From Hydrogenoanaerobacterium saccharovorans (GTDB lineage Bacteria > Bacillota > Clostridia > Oscillospirales > Ruminococcaceae), in the NCBI RefSeq assembly GCF_003814745.1, contig NZ_RKRD01000004.1, positions 62,001 to 126,000 of the forward strand: a stretch of 64,000 nucleotides of DNA. The letters are read 5' to 3'. Within the stretch, counting starts at the first letter, position 1. Every line of letters starts with the position of its first letter. The notes below the pieces were generated by a model. It ran no database searches and was not told the origin of the DNA. It saw only the letters and a program-made list of their open reading frames with translations. This document shows, one piece after another, positions 1-9,922 of this stretch. The position numbers and the translations under genes were made by a program.

Positions 1-2352
1 TGTTGCAACAGAGGTAATGTTCTTTGTGTAAGCATCTCTTACTCGCCATATAACCGACTGTTCTTTATCGGCTGGCTTAACATCGGCGCTGAATTGCATC
101 GTACCGTTTACAGAATCGATGGTATTGCCCGCAGATAGTACTTCAACCGAAGTTGGGGCATTCTCCCCAGTAGCAGTACCTGTTACCGTAAAGGTGATTT
201 TATTGGATTCAAATACACGTGCGCCTGAAACAGTATAGGCATAAATCTCTGCAGTGCCTGCTGATTTGCCAGTTACCAGTCCATTTGCATCCACTGTAGC
301 AACATTTTCATTCGTGCTCATGTACTGAATAGAACCAACAGGAGATTTTTGATTGTTTTGCCCGATTTTTACGTCATCATCCTCAACTTGGATATCTCCT
401 GCTGTTGTATATTGCCCCAAATTGATGCGTTGGTTAAAGCCTGCATCATAAGTGTTGTTTTTTACTTGTACATTCTTACATGCCTCAAAATAGTAGACTG
501 CATTATTAAATTGAGTGCCGTTACTAACCAATGTAGTAGCTTTCGAACTCCCCGCTACGATTGTTTGTGAATCTGCTGATAACGCTAGCTCAATATTGGG
601 ATTGTAACGGTTGATAATATTGTTTTGAATTGTTAAGCCATTTACACTTTTCGTATCGAAAATAGTTTGATTGCTTTCAATATTAAAAGTATTATCCTCA
701 ATTAACATGTTGCTATGTATTTGATGAGATGGATCATTACTGCCTGTGGGGAATACATAAATTGTACTTCCGCTGGGCCTATCAAATACATTGTTTCGAA
801 TTATAACATTCTCGGTATGGCCAGATTCATACCAACCTTGTGCATCACAAGAAATAAAGATGCTTGACATTCCCATTGCATCAAAATAATTGTCCTCAAT
901 AACAATCGGCTTTCTGGTAGAAACCAGAACACCTCTGGTTGGTGTTTCAATAAACCGATTGTTCCTGATTTCTACTTCCGGAGTATATGTAACATTTTCT
1001 ACAACAAAACTATTATTTCCTCCGGTAATACCCTCTACAGGTCTATCCAAAGTAATCCTAATTGTATCCAAGCTGCCTTCTTTGGGTCCATCTACGGCAA
1101 CAACGGTTCTTTCTGAATCCTGTACAGGAATCATCGTTCCCTTAGTTGAGAAATCCACTATATCGCCAACATAATATTGGGGGAAACCAGCTGTTTCATT
1201 GTGACGGTATTTCAGTTCAAAAGTCTTCTTATCTGCGCTGACGGTATTAACCGTTAAAAACGTGCCGTGAACATTAATTGGATCATCGTGAGGATTAGAA
1301 AATTCACAGTTTTTTATGGTTACTTTGCCGCCAATCGAGGACATCTGAATGAAATCGGCAAAGCCTGCAGTTGTTCTGCCTGTACCGGGGCGAGCCTTAA
1401 AATCCACATTATCAATCGTTATGTCTTTAGATAATTGGCCCACCATACCAAACCCATGCAAGAAGTGCGCATTGATATCTTTAACGGTAATGTTTTGGCT
1501 CTCCCAAAATAATGTACCGGGTGTAGTACGGGTGGTATTTCTCATCTGAAAACAGTACCCAACTTGTGGACCTTCGCCACTGTTATAAGTAAACTTCAAA
1601 CGATTATTGCCTAAATCCGTAATACTTTTAACATTGCTAAATAGCGTATTGCTACCCCGCCAAGTTTTACCTGATATCGTGTCAAAAATCTGCGTATAGG
1701 CAAGTTTTCCACTCCCCTGCCAGTAAGGAGTTTTTGTTACAGGGCCTACCTCGCCCTTCCAATTAATTGTATTGCCGCTGATTGTATAATTGTAGCACTC
1801 AGGCACATATGCAATAATTGCATTTTCTCCCGCTACTTTTGATTCAACTGTAACATCCACCACAGATGGACTGGCATGGTCAAAGCTGAAGTTGTTGAAT
1901 GTTACATTCGTTGAACGAATGGTTGCGAACGTTGTAATGTCCCCATGATACATAAATAGAGAGTCCCCGCCATCAATGGTTACATTTTTCATATCTTCAA
2001 TTAAAATTCCAATACGTTTGTTTGTATATCTTTGGTCGGCACCAACGGTATTGGAAACATACAGCTTTCTAACCGGAGCGTAATCAGCATAAAAGTGATA
2101 TTCGCCCTTAGGAAAATAAATTATTTTGGGTGTTCCCTCGGATAGTGTTTTTGCATATTCAATTGCCTTTTCTACCGCAGTGGTAGATTCATTTATTCCG
2201 CTGGGGTCTGCGCCATAGTCTGTTACGTCAATGACAACATCTGCTGTTTCGGCGGCTTGTACTGGTATTGTACAAGACAAAACAGATGTTACCATGATTA
2301 TGCCAGCTAGAAATAATGATAGTTTTTGCTTTACCCATTGCTTTTTTAGCAT
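1..2352 (-). CDS. GH110-type alpha-galactosidase, secreted, partial (runs off left edge)
   Basis: The frame is open from the ATG at 2352 (preceded by AGGGGGAATT) to the left edge: 784 codons, with the C-terminus missing. It begins with a signal peptide (KQWVKQKLSLFLAGIIMVTS, ending near PVQAAE). A parallel beta-helix protein follows, rich in repeated N-N turns such as VTIDGGDSLFMYHGD, RNNRFIETP and IEDNTFNIES. This fits GH110, exo-enzymes that remove alpha-1,3-linked galactose, for example from blood group B antigen. The adjacent aspartates D356-D357 in NPHDDPINVHG sit where the GH110 catalytic pair is expected. After about residue 690 come bacterial Ig-like (Big_2) segments (NENVATVDANGLVTGKSAG). 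It is the last gene of the leftward glycosidase island. Another beta-helix lyase or hydrolase is possible, but the HDDPINVHG context favours GH110. Confidence 0.78.
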   Translation of the reverse strand, partial: MLKKQWVKQKLSLFLAGIIMVTSVLSCTIPVQAAETADVVIDVTDYGADPSGINESTTAVEKAIEYAKTLSEGTPKIIYFPKGEYHFYADYAPVRKLYVSNTVGADQRYTNKRIGILIEDMKNVTIDGGDSLFMYHGDITTFATIRSTNVTFNNFSFDHASPSVVDVTVESKVAGENAIIAYVPECYNYTISGNTINWKGEVGPVTKTPYWQGSGKLAYTQIFDTISGKTWRGSNTLFSNVKSITDLGNNRLKFTYNSGEGPQVGYCFQMRNTTRTTPGTLFWESQNITVKDINAHFLHGFGMVGQLSKDITIDNVDFKARPGTGRTTAGFADFIQMSSIGGKVTIKNCEFSNPHDDPINVHGTFLTVNTVSADKKTFELKYRHNETAGFPQYYVGDIVDFSTKGTMIPVQDSERTVVAVDGPKEGSLDTIRITLDRPVEGITGGNNSFVVENVTYTPEVEIRNNRFIETPTRGVLVSTRKPIVIEDNYFDAMGMSSIFISCDAQGWYESGHTENVIIRNNVFDRPSGSTIYVFPTGSNDPSHQIHSNMLIEDNTFNIESNQTIFDTKSVNGLTIQNNIINRYNPNIELALSADSQTIVAGSSKATTLVSNGTQFNNAVYYFEACKNVQVKNNTYDAGFNQRINLGQYTTAGDIQVEDDDVKIGQNNQKSPVGSIQYMSTNENVATVDANGLVTGKSAGTAEIYAYTVSGARVFESNKITFTVTGTATGENAPTSVEVLSAGNTIDSVNGTMQFSADVKPADKEQSVIWRVRDAYTKNITSVAT

Positions 2353-2996
2353 AATTCCCCCTACTTTCTAAAACGTCTTTATAAAATCCAAGTCCATCTA
2401 CCTGGATATATACTTTTTATAAGATTTAAATCCTAAAATACCTAAAAGTAATTTTGCTTGCTAAGGCTTTTACCTCAATAGTGGTAATAGACAAAATTGA
2501 GTAGTGCTAAAAATGATTATTTTGTATTTTGTTTATATTCCCTATTGCACAAAAAAAGAGTAGTTATCCAGGACTGCTGTCCATTTTAATATTTTCCTAA
2601 TTCATATATTAAATGGTAATTTTTTCAACATTTATCCATGATATCTTTTCATGCTGTTTTAAGATTTATTTCTTTTTATTAATAATCTATTCATGTTTGT
2701 ACGATGCATTTTATAAAGATTTTGTTTAATATGTTAAAAAATACCATATAGTGTCTACTTATATTATTAATTATGTTACATTAAATAAATGGTTGATTAA
2801 ATAGAAAAATATACTATAATTGTTTGAAATTATACTATTTCAATTTTTTAGAGACAATTATCCATATTTAGGAGACGTTTAATGTATATAAATTTTACGA
2901 ACTTAACTCATTAAAACTGTAAAAGGTGTTTATGACAGGCATGCCGGTTATAATTATTTCAAAAAGTATTGGTAACTGTTTGAAATTATCTTGAAA
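2353..2996. other. AT-rich intergenic region, no gene seen
   Basis: About 640 bases of very AT-rich sequence lie between the GH110 gene and the terminator of the downstream GH2 gene. No convincing reading frame is seen on either strand. The promoter of the GH110 gene must lie here but I cannot choose one with confidence. A 7-bp perfect inverted repeat with a 6-bp spacer (TTGAAAT, TATACT, ATTTCAA) lies at 2824-2843, and TTTGAAATTAT recurs near 2980, so these may be operator half-sites. Confidence 0.4.
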
Positions 2997-3027
2997 AAGC
3001 GGGCAACACGAATAGCGCTGCCCACTT
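2997..3027 (-). terminator. Intrinsic terminator of the GH2 pair
   Basis: A 9-bp stem (AAGTGGGCA with TGCCCGCTT, one G-U pair) is followed on the minus strand by TTTTTC. It lies 13 bases after the stop codon of the 2266-aa GH2 gene. Confidence 0.7.
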
Positions 3028-3039
3028 TGAAATAAGGAT

Positions 3040-6000
3040 CTATTTGTGGATCGATTTTTGTTTGATAAATTCGAAACAGGTTAGCGATACTGCTGCTATT
3101 AAAAGAACGCATCCGCCAATAAAGATTGGGTACGAAAACTCTTTTTTAGCTACAGGAGTACTATTGTTTGTCTCCTCAGAATTTTCCGCTTGGGCGATTG
3201 TTTTTTCTGCTTTCGGCGCTGCTGCTTCAACTTTTTCGGCAACTGCGACCTTGGTTTGTTCCTCTACAGCAGGTTGTTCTGCATTTTCTGCCGTTTCAAC
3301 TGTTGCTAAGGTGTTATCTTTTCCGCCCGTTTCGGGGTTTACCGCTGTGGCTTGCTCTTTTTGCGGTTCATCTGCGGGTTCAGCTTTTGGTGCAGGTGCG
3401 GGTTTGGTTACCTCTACTGCACCTTTGACTGCGCTTGCGCTTACCACGTAATCCGAGCAATGGGTGATGCTGAATTCAATCCAACCGTCTTCATCCGCTT
3501 TTACGTCTGCTTGGATGAGTTCCAGTCTGCCCTTTTCGGGGTTGTGGTAGTAAACATACACGGGTTTGCCTGCGTATTTTTCCAGCTGTACGCGAATAAC
3601 GGTTTCGCCTGGGAGGTTGCCCTCGTAGCTGAAGTAGAGATTGGTTGTGTCTGCCTCGCCTGCCAATTTACCGATTGCATCTGCGTTCGGTGACTCGGTG
3701 CTGATTCTGGTATCAAACCAGATGACACCCGGCATGTTGTTCTCTACGTTCTTGCCGTCAAACGTCCAGCTGTACCAGTCGCCGTTGAGGGTGACCGATT
3801 TGTCTTTGCTCTTCATCAGCTCGTTCAGGAATCCCGTTGCAACCTTGTAGTCGCTGCGCACGCTGATGTCTGTACCCTTACTCGATGATGCAAGTTTTTC
3901 GCTCAAGTCAGAAGAAGAAACCATGTTCGGTTCGACATGTTTTCTGTGCTCGGGTTCGGATGAACCACCGCTCGGCTTGTCGGAACTGCCCTGTTTCACC
4001 AATGCTTTAATAGCGGCTTGCAGTGCTTTCTGTGCGTTTGCAATCTCTTGTTCGATCGCGTTGTCGTTGTCTGCAACCGCTTGTGCTGTTGCAATGGATT
4101 TGGTTAAGGCATCTCTGCTCGCTTGAGTGTATTTGCTGTCTTTCGCCATTTCTTTTGAGGATTGAATCAGTTTGAGCAATGCCTCTTTTCTTGGTTTTTC
4201 AGGCTCTTGCTCGTTCACCAAAGCATCGATGGCATCTTGCAGTGCTTTCTCTGCGTCTGCAATTTCTTGCTCGGTCGCTTTGTCGTTGTCTGCAACCGTT
4301 TGTGCTGTTTCAATGGCTTTGTTCAGAGCATCTCTGCTTGCTTGAGTGTACTTGCTGTCTTTCGCCATTTCTTTTGCAGATTGAAGCAGTTTGAGCAATG
4401 CCTCTTTGCTTGGCTGCTCGGGTTGTTTTTCTACAATCACTTTGATGTTTGCGGTGATGTTATCGCTGTTGATGATACCCGCCTGCGATACGAGTGTACC
4501 TACAAAGGTGTACTCCCCTGCTTTGCTGCCGTCGTAGCTTTCGGTGTTCCACATAACGGGTACTTCGGCGGTGGTATCGTCTTCCAGTGTAACGGTGACG
4601 GTATCGGGCAAATCGAGCTTGCTAACCTCTGTACCGAATTTTACGGTTTTATCTTCGGGGTTAACAGCATTCTTTATCTTTTTGTCTGTTTCGCTTGCTT
4701 GTTTTACCGTGAGCTCTGCCGTATTACTGGTAGCTGTTGCGGGGGTGAGGCTGTCTTTTGTGTTGGTGACGATGCAACGGAATTGCTTGCCGCTGTCTGC
4801 CAACGCTACTTTAGCTATTTGATAGGTTGCATCGGTTGCTCCGCTGATGTCTGCCCAGTCTGCATCCTGCTCTTTTGTGAGCATCTGCCACTGATAGGTG
4901 AGGGTTCCGTTATCCGCAGCACTTGCAGCAACACTGAATAGGGCGGAATTGCCTTCGGTTACGGTTTGCGCAGCAGGTTGATTTTCAATATTGGGGGTTA
5001 CCGATGCGGTTGCACTGTCTGCGAATTGTGCCTTTAATGTAACATTGCCGTCGGGCATCACAAACTGATTGTTTGTAATTACGGTTTGCTGCTCACCCAC
5101 AATGTATTTGAGTGAGTTCTCAACCAATTTTTTGCCCTCATCCGGGGTAACCGTTACCTGAACGGTGTCGCCCTGATTGGCGGTTGCTTTGTCTGTGGTG
5201 ATTTTGCCGCCCGTTACATTGCTGTCGATGACAATGCTATATTTACCGGGTGCTTTTTCTGCCGTAAATTTGGCATCACACCAGTTGCCGTGGTCGCTGG
5301 CATTGCCGTCTCCGCAATCATCGACGATGAGTGTTACCAGTTTTGCACCTGAAACATCTATTTTTACAGATGCCGAGTTTTTGGTTTGAGGTGTAAATTG
5401 GTCGGATACAAACTTTTCTTTACCGTCGACGAGTACTTTAAATTTAATGGAGCCTTCTCTGTTTCGGCTGGCATCCAAACCAACGATTGCTTCGAAGATG
5501 TTAAAGCCTCTGCCCTCAATATCCAGTACAATTTCCGAATTTGCATGTGAGCCGATACCTTTTGCAAATGTTTTGCTGTTGCCATCCACCCACAGGCTGA
5601 GGCCGTTGATATCGGGGTCGACTTCGTCATCTCTTGCATTGCCGTTCCATCCGCAAACATCCTTTATCCACGGCAAGTCGCTTGCATAGATGGAATCGAC
5701 AGGATTAAATTTAATGGTGTAGGTTTTGGTTTCGTTAAATTGGTCGGTTATTTTTACAATTGCAGAACCGGAAAGGCTATCTGCCTGCGTAATCTCAAGC
5801 TGAATGTCTTCGCTTATCTTATCTGCTGTTACAACAGGAACATTTGCTAAAGATTTTAAAACAGGATAGCTGTATTCATAGGTTGATTGTGAAAAGCCCA
5901 GTAACGATTTACCGTTTACCTTGATATCCGAAATAGAATCGGTTGTAAATCTCTGACGGCTTTTCTGCATAGCAGATTCAATACTGAAATCGGCTATCGG

Positions 6001-9000
6001 TTTAATTTGGTATGAGTACTCGTATATTTTGTTTGCCTTAAGCAGATACGATTCGTGCGGCCATGCACCCCAGCTGTCATCACCGCCGACACCCATCTGA
6101 CGGTAGTTCAGTTTCAGGGTGATGTCGTCCTGCTTTTCGAGCATATACGTATGAATCTTACTGGACAAATCCTCTTGTGTGTAATGCAGTGCGCTGAATT
6201 CCAGCAAAGAATCGGAGTTTGCCAGGATTCCCGTACCGTCTTTGTTTGTCAGGGCAACCCAGCGCACATCGGTTTTGTTGCCGTTTTCAGAGGGTTCTTC
6301 GTATGGTACAAACTGTTCATCCACCGTGCTTTGGTAAACACCAACATCGTAGCCGGTTTTTCTGTCCTGATAGTTTTCCCATGGGCCTCTGCCATACCAA
6401 GTGACGTTTTCAAAGCCTTTGGGCATGGTCATGATATTGCCGATTAACGGGATAATGTTGGAAGAATTGATTTTAGGCTCAAGCTTATTCTTTACTTCAA
6501 CCATGCCGTTTGAGTAAATATTATAAACCATTTCGTACAAAGAATTGCTTGCAGTTGGCAAAGTACCGTTTATGGTAACTTTTAAACCGATGTTACCGAT
6601 TTTATCAACATTTACAGAGTCAACGGTTCTGCTTGTGCCTGCGGTTTTCCATGCATTTATTTGGTTTCTTAAGCTTGATGCACCCTTATCGTTGTCGATG
6701 GGGGCTCTGAAATAGTTGGGCGCGGGGCCTTTTTTAAACAACTCGGTGCCTTTGTAATTGAAAGACGAAATTTCGCCGCTTTGTTTGTTAAGCTTCAGGT
6801 TGAAGTCAGTTCCGGTAACCTGAAGTTCCTTGTCATCGTCTGTATAATTAATTTGCTTCAAGTCAGTCATGCCGGAATAAGTTGTTTTTACATCGTAATT
6901 CAGTTTGAACTGCTCGGTTGCAATTTCGTGCCCTTGTTTTAAGAGCATGTCATCTTCTTTTAGGACGAATTTGAGGTTTAAAAAGTATTCGCAGTTATCT
7001 TTCAGTTCGGGTTTGGTAAACGGAATGTCAACTTCTTCCGTTTCTTTTGGCTCAATGTCCACTGTCAAGGTACCGTGCTGTAAAACTTTATTGTCCTCTT
7101 TGAACTCCCACAAAAGGTCATATTTATTCAAGTTGGTAAATAAAAATTCGTTTCTGATGGCAACGGTGTTTTTGCTTTGCTCCGACAGCTGCATATCAAT
7201 GTTCTGATAGATCTTTTTCACTTCATAGAGCTCGGGCTGTACGGTTCTGTCAGGGAATACCAATCCGTTTTGGCAGAAGTTGCCGTCGTTGGGGGTATCG
7301 CCCCAGTCACCGCCGTATGCAAAATACTCTTCTTGGTCGTATTTTTTGATTTCGTTATTATCAAAATTCATCCACAGTACGGTGTTTTCATCCGGTTGTC
7401 TGCCATTTTGGCTAAGCTCTGTATCGGTTAATGCGCGATTGTAAATATGTACATTGTCTATTAATCCTGCAAAGTCTCGAGAAGAGCCGTTTTCGGTATC
7501 TCTGCCGATGGCAACAGGATAGCTGTTTGTCGAAATGCTTGTGACAGGCGATGTTCTGGTAACTTTTTTACCGTCAACATACAAATTGAGGTTTTGTCCG
7601 TCAAAAGTTGCAGCTACTTTATGCCAGTTATCGTACCAGTTAGCCGGCAAAGGTGCTTGAATCGAAACCCATCTGCTTGCGGTTTGGCTGCCGCCTTTGT
7701 CATTGTAAATGAAGAATTCAAGTGCCTCTCCGCCTTCCATATCTTTGCTTATTGTATGTTTTAACGAAAATTGAGTATCGCCTTTGGATACGATAACGTT
7801 ATGGTCTTTCCCTTTGTTTTCGGGTTTGACCATAGCTTCAATAGTTAAGTTTCCGTCAATGTTCAGACTATCTTCATCCGGCAAAATGGTAAAACCGTTT
7901 AACGATTTATCATCGGTTTCTGAAGAACTTCCTGCCCCCAATTTGCCCATAACCTGTGCTTTTAAGTTGTTTGCACTTTCATCTACAGTAAATACTGTTT
8001 GAGGAGTTTTTGTAATAATCGATTGGTCCACCCAATCCCAGATGAAACCGCCGATGAGGTTGGGGTATTTTTCGATGATATCCCAGTATTCCTTTAAGTT
8101 ACCTACCGAAGTACCCATTGCATGGGCATATTCACATAAAACATATGGTTTTGTACCGTTTTTGCCTCTGCTTTCTACCGTACCTAAACGCGCATACATA
8201 TTAGACTCGATATCGGCTTTGGCGTTATCGCCCTCGTAATGGGTGGGGCGGCTGGATTTATCGTTTTCTTTAATAAACTTAGCGGTTTGTGTAAATGTAT
8301 TGCCGGAGCCTGCCTCGTTACCCAAAGACCATATGATAACCGATGCATGGTTTTTGTCGCGCTCGAACATGTTCTTTGTACGGTCGATACATGCTGGCAG
8401 CCATCGAGGGTCGCTCCTAGGTATCGAGCCGCTTGCGCCGTGCGATTCAATATTGGTTTCATCCAAAACATAAATCCCGTACTCATCACAAAGCTCGTAC
8501 CATCTGGGGTCGTTCGGATAGTGTGAGGTTCTAACCGCGTTGATGTTGTATTCTTTAAAAAGCTTGATATCTTTTATCATCATTGCATCCGTCATAACTC
8601 TGCCCAGTCGCGGGTCGATTTCATGGCGGTTGGTGCCCTTGAGAAACACTTTTTTGCCGTTTACAAGCAGTTGCGCATTGTTCGTATCTTTGTTGATGAT
8701 TTCTACTTCGCGAAAGCCGACCTTAATGGAGGTAGATTCGATGACACCATTTTTGCCTGATAATGTCAGCAGCAGTTTATAGAGGTTTGGATGTTCTGCA
8801 GACCATTTTTTCGGATTGTCGATGTGTTTTTTCAGCTCTACGGTTACATCTTTGCCTGACAAGCTAATATCCTTTACAATGGGAGAATCGAATACTTTAT
8901 TCCCGTTTTCATCATAAAACTCTGCTTTTACGGTTAGCCCGTTCTTTAATTCTTCGGGTGCGCCCAAATCACGAATGTCAACATATACACCCAGTTCGGC

Positions 9001-9840
9001 ATCGGTATAGGTTTCATCCAGATCGGTTACAATTTCAAAATCTCTGATTTCAACCTTGTTTTTTGACGTAAGGTAAACATCACGGAAAATACCTGCGCAT
9101 CTGAGAAAGTCCTGGTCTTCCAGCCAGCTCCCGTCAGACCAACGGAACACTTCGGCGGTGAGGGTGTTTTCCCCTTCGTGCAGATATGGGGTAATGTTAA
9201 ATTCATCTCTTGTAAAGGTGTCTTCGCTGTACCCTACTTTTTGACCGTTGATGTACAGGTACAGTGCCGAATCCACACCTTCAAAACTGATAAACGTCTC
9301 TCTGTCTTTCCAGTTTTGGGGAAGAACAAATTTTGTTCTGTAAGTACCTACCGAGTTAAAGTGGACGGGGGCATTCCCGTTGTTTATATTTTCATTGCCG
9401 TTCCAAGGGTAGGTTACATTGGTGTAAAACGGCGGGTCGTATTTAAAATTGCCGTCACTGTCTGTTATGGCATTCCATGTACTCGGCACAGTGATTTCAT
9501 CCCAAGTGCTGTCATTAAAATCTTCATTTGCAAAAGTAGGGTCGGTTAACGATATCCTTTTGGTGGTATCCTTTGTAAAATGGAACTTCCATTGTGCCCC
9601 ATCGTTGGTATTCAATGATTTGTAGAAAACGGATTGGGCCTTGTCTTGTTCCAACGCCTTTTGTTCATCCTGATATGGGATAAAACTAGCCCTTGCAGTT
9701 TCTCGATTGATTTGAAATATTTCAGGGTTCCCGTTCCATTCCGTGTAATTGAATTCTGCCGCAAAGGTAGGTAACGAAGTTTGTGCTGCCAGCAGCACAG
9801 CGAGAAAAAGGTGAATAGATTTTTGGATTACTTTTTTCAT
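3040..9840 (-). CDS. GH2 beta-galactosidase, giant secreted multidomain protein (2266 aa)
   Basis: Start ATG 9840 follows a CAGGAG site. The signal peptide ends near LPTFAA (28). GH2 sugar-binding, Ig and TIM-barrel domains follow (about 75-600). E509 in SLGNEAGSG is the expected acid/base and E570 in VLCEYAHAMG the nucleophile. A LamG domain (about 607-835) is inserted before the last barrel strand (YFAYGGDWG), then a DUF4981/Bgal_small region and an NPCBM (about 1383-1527, GIGSHANSEI). Next come an InlB-like repeat, an Ig domain, a Big_4-like domain, two FIVAR helical repeats and a conserved roughly 165-aa C-terminal module (1972-2137). The end has NPETGG, an Ala/Pro/Glu linker and a transmembrane helix (about 2240-2260) with a basic tail. 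It should be a cell-surface exo-beta-galactosidase acting on host or plant glycans. It is paralogous to the gene upstream of it, 82 bases away, and probably in one operon. Confidence 0.92.
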   Translation of the reverse strand: MKKVIQKSIHLFLAVLLAAQTSLPTFAAEFNYTEWNGNPEIFQINRETARASFIPYQDEQKALEQDKAQSVFYKSLNTNDGAQWKFHFTKDTTKRISLTDPTFANEDFNDSTWDEITVPSTWNAITDSDGNFKYDPPFYTNVTYPWNGNENINNGNAPVHFNSVGTYRTKFVLPQNWKDRETFISFEGVDSALYLYINGQKVGYSEDTFTRDEFNITPYLHEGENTLTAEVFRWSDGSWLEDQDFLRCAGIFRDVYLTSKNKVEIRDFEIVTDLDETYTDAELGVYVDIRDLGAPEELKNGLTVKAEFYDENGNKVFDSPIVKDISLSGKDVTVELKKHIDNPKKWSAEHPNLYKLLLTLSGKNGVIESTSIKVGFREVEIINKDTNNAQLLVNGKKVFLKGTNRHEIDPRLGRVMTDAMMIKDIKLFKEYNINAVRTSHYPNDPRWYELCDEYGIYVLDETNIESHGASGSIPRSDPRWLPACIDRTKNMFERDKNHASVIIWSLGNEAGSGNTFTQTAKFIKENDKSSRPTHYEGDNAKADIESNMYARLGTVESRGKNGTKPYVLCEYAHAMGTSVGNLKEYWDIIEKYPNLIGGFIWDWVDQSIITKTPQTVFTVDESANNLKAQVMGKLGAGSSSETDDKSLNGFTILPDEDSLNIDGNLTIEAMVKPENKGKDHNVIVSKGDTQFSLKHTISKDMEGGEALEFFIYNDKGGSQTASRWVSIQAPLPANWYDNWHKVAATFDGQNLNLYVDGKKVTRTSPVTSISTNSYPVAIGRDTENGSSRDFAGLIDNVHIYNRALTDTELSQNGRQPDENTVLWMNFDNNEIKKYDQEEYFAYGGDWGDTPNDGNFCQNGLVFPDRTVQPELYEVKKIYQNIDMQLSEQSKNTVAIRNEFLFTNLNKYDLLWEFKEDNKVLQHGTLTVDIEPKETEEVDIPFTKPELKDNCEYFLNLKFVLKEDDMLLKQGHEIATEQFKLNYDVKTTYSGMTDLKQINYTDDDKELQVTGTDFNLKLNKQSGEISSFNYKGTELFKKGPAPNYFRAPIDNDKGASSLRNQINAWKTAGTSRTVDSVNVDKIGNIGLKVTINGTLPTASNSLYEMVYNIYSNGMVEVKNKLEPKINSSNIIPLIGNIMTMPKGFENVTWYGRGPWENYQDRKTGYDVGVYQSTVDEQFVPYEEPSENGNKTDVRWVALTNKDGTGILANSDSLLEFSALHYTQEDLSSKIHTYMLEKQDDITLKLNYRQMGVGGDDSWGAWPHESYLLKANKIYEYSYQIKPIADFSIESAMQKSRQRFTTDSISDIKVNGKSLLGFSQSTYEYSYPVLKSLANVPVVTADKISEDIQLEITQADSLSGSAIVKITDQFNETKTYTIKFNPVDSIYASDLPWIKDVCGWNGNARDDEVDPDINGLSLWVDGNSKTFAKGIGSHANSEIVLDIEGRGFNIFEAIVGLDASRNREGSIKFKVLVDGKEKFVSDQFTPQTKNSASVKIDVSGAKLVTLIVDDCGDGNASDHGNWCDAKFTAEKAPGKYSIVIDSNVTGGKITTDKATANQGDTVQVTVTPDEGKKLVENSLKYIVGEQQTVITNNQFVMPDGNVTLKAQFADSATASVTPNIENQPAAQTVTEGNSALFSVAASAADNGTLTYQWQMLTKEQDADWADISGATDATYQIAKVALADSGKQFRCIVTNTKDSLTPATATSNTAELTVKQASETDKKIKNAVNPEDKTVKFGTEVSKLDLPDTVTVTLEDDTTAEVPVMWNTESYDGSKAGEYTFVGTLVSQAGIINSDNITANIKVIVEKQPEQPSKEALLKLLQSAKEMAKDSKYTQASRDALNKAIETAQTVADNDKATEQEIADAEKALQDAIDALVNEQEPEKPRKEALLKLIQSSKEMAKDSKYTQASRDALTKSIATAQAVADNDNAIEQEIANAQKALQAAIKALVKQGSSDKPSGGSSEPEHRKHVEPNMVSSSDLSEKLASSSKGTDISVRSDYKVATGFLNELMKSKDKSVTLNGDWYSWTFDGKNVENNMPGVIWFDTRISTESPNADAIGKLAGEADTTNLYFSYEGNLPGETVIRVQLEKYAGKPVYVYYHNPEKGRLELIQADVKADEDGWIEFSITHCSDYVVSASAVKGAVEVTKPAPAPKAEPADEPQKEQATAVNPETGGKDNTLATVETAENAEQPAVEEQTKVAVAEKVEAAAPKAEKTIAQAENSEETNNSTPVAKKEFSYPIFIGGCVLLIAAVSLTCFEFIKQKSIHK

Positions 9841-9872
9841 ACTCTTTTCTCCTGTTCGTAATTATCTTAGTT

Positions 9873-9904
9873 CAGCAGGCAGCACCACGTGGTACTGCCT
9901 GCTG
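9873..9904. terminator. 32-base near-perfect palindrome between the two GH2 genes
   Basis: CAGCAGGCAG and CTGCCTGCTG flank a CACCACGTGGTA core, and the whole 32 bases are self-complementary except for one position. It lies between the stop of the 2361-aa gene and the start of the 2266-aa gene. No U-run follows on the minus strand, so it is more likely a partial terminator or an mRNA-stabilising hairpin than a full stop. Confidence 0.55.
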
Positions 9905-9922
9905 TTGCTAAAGGATACGGGG

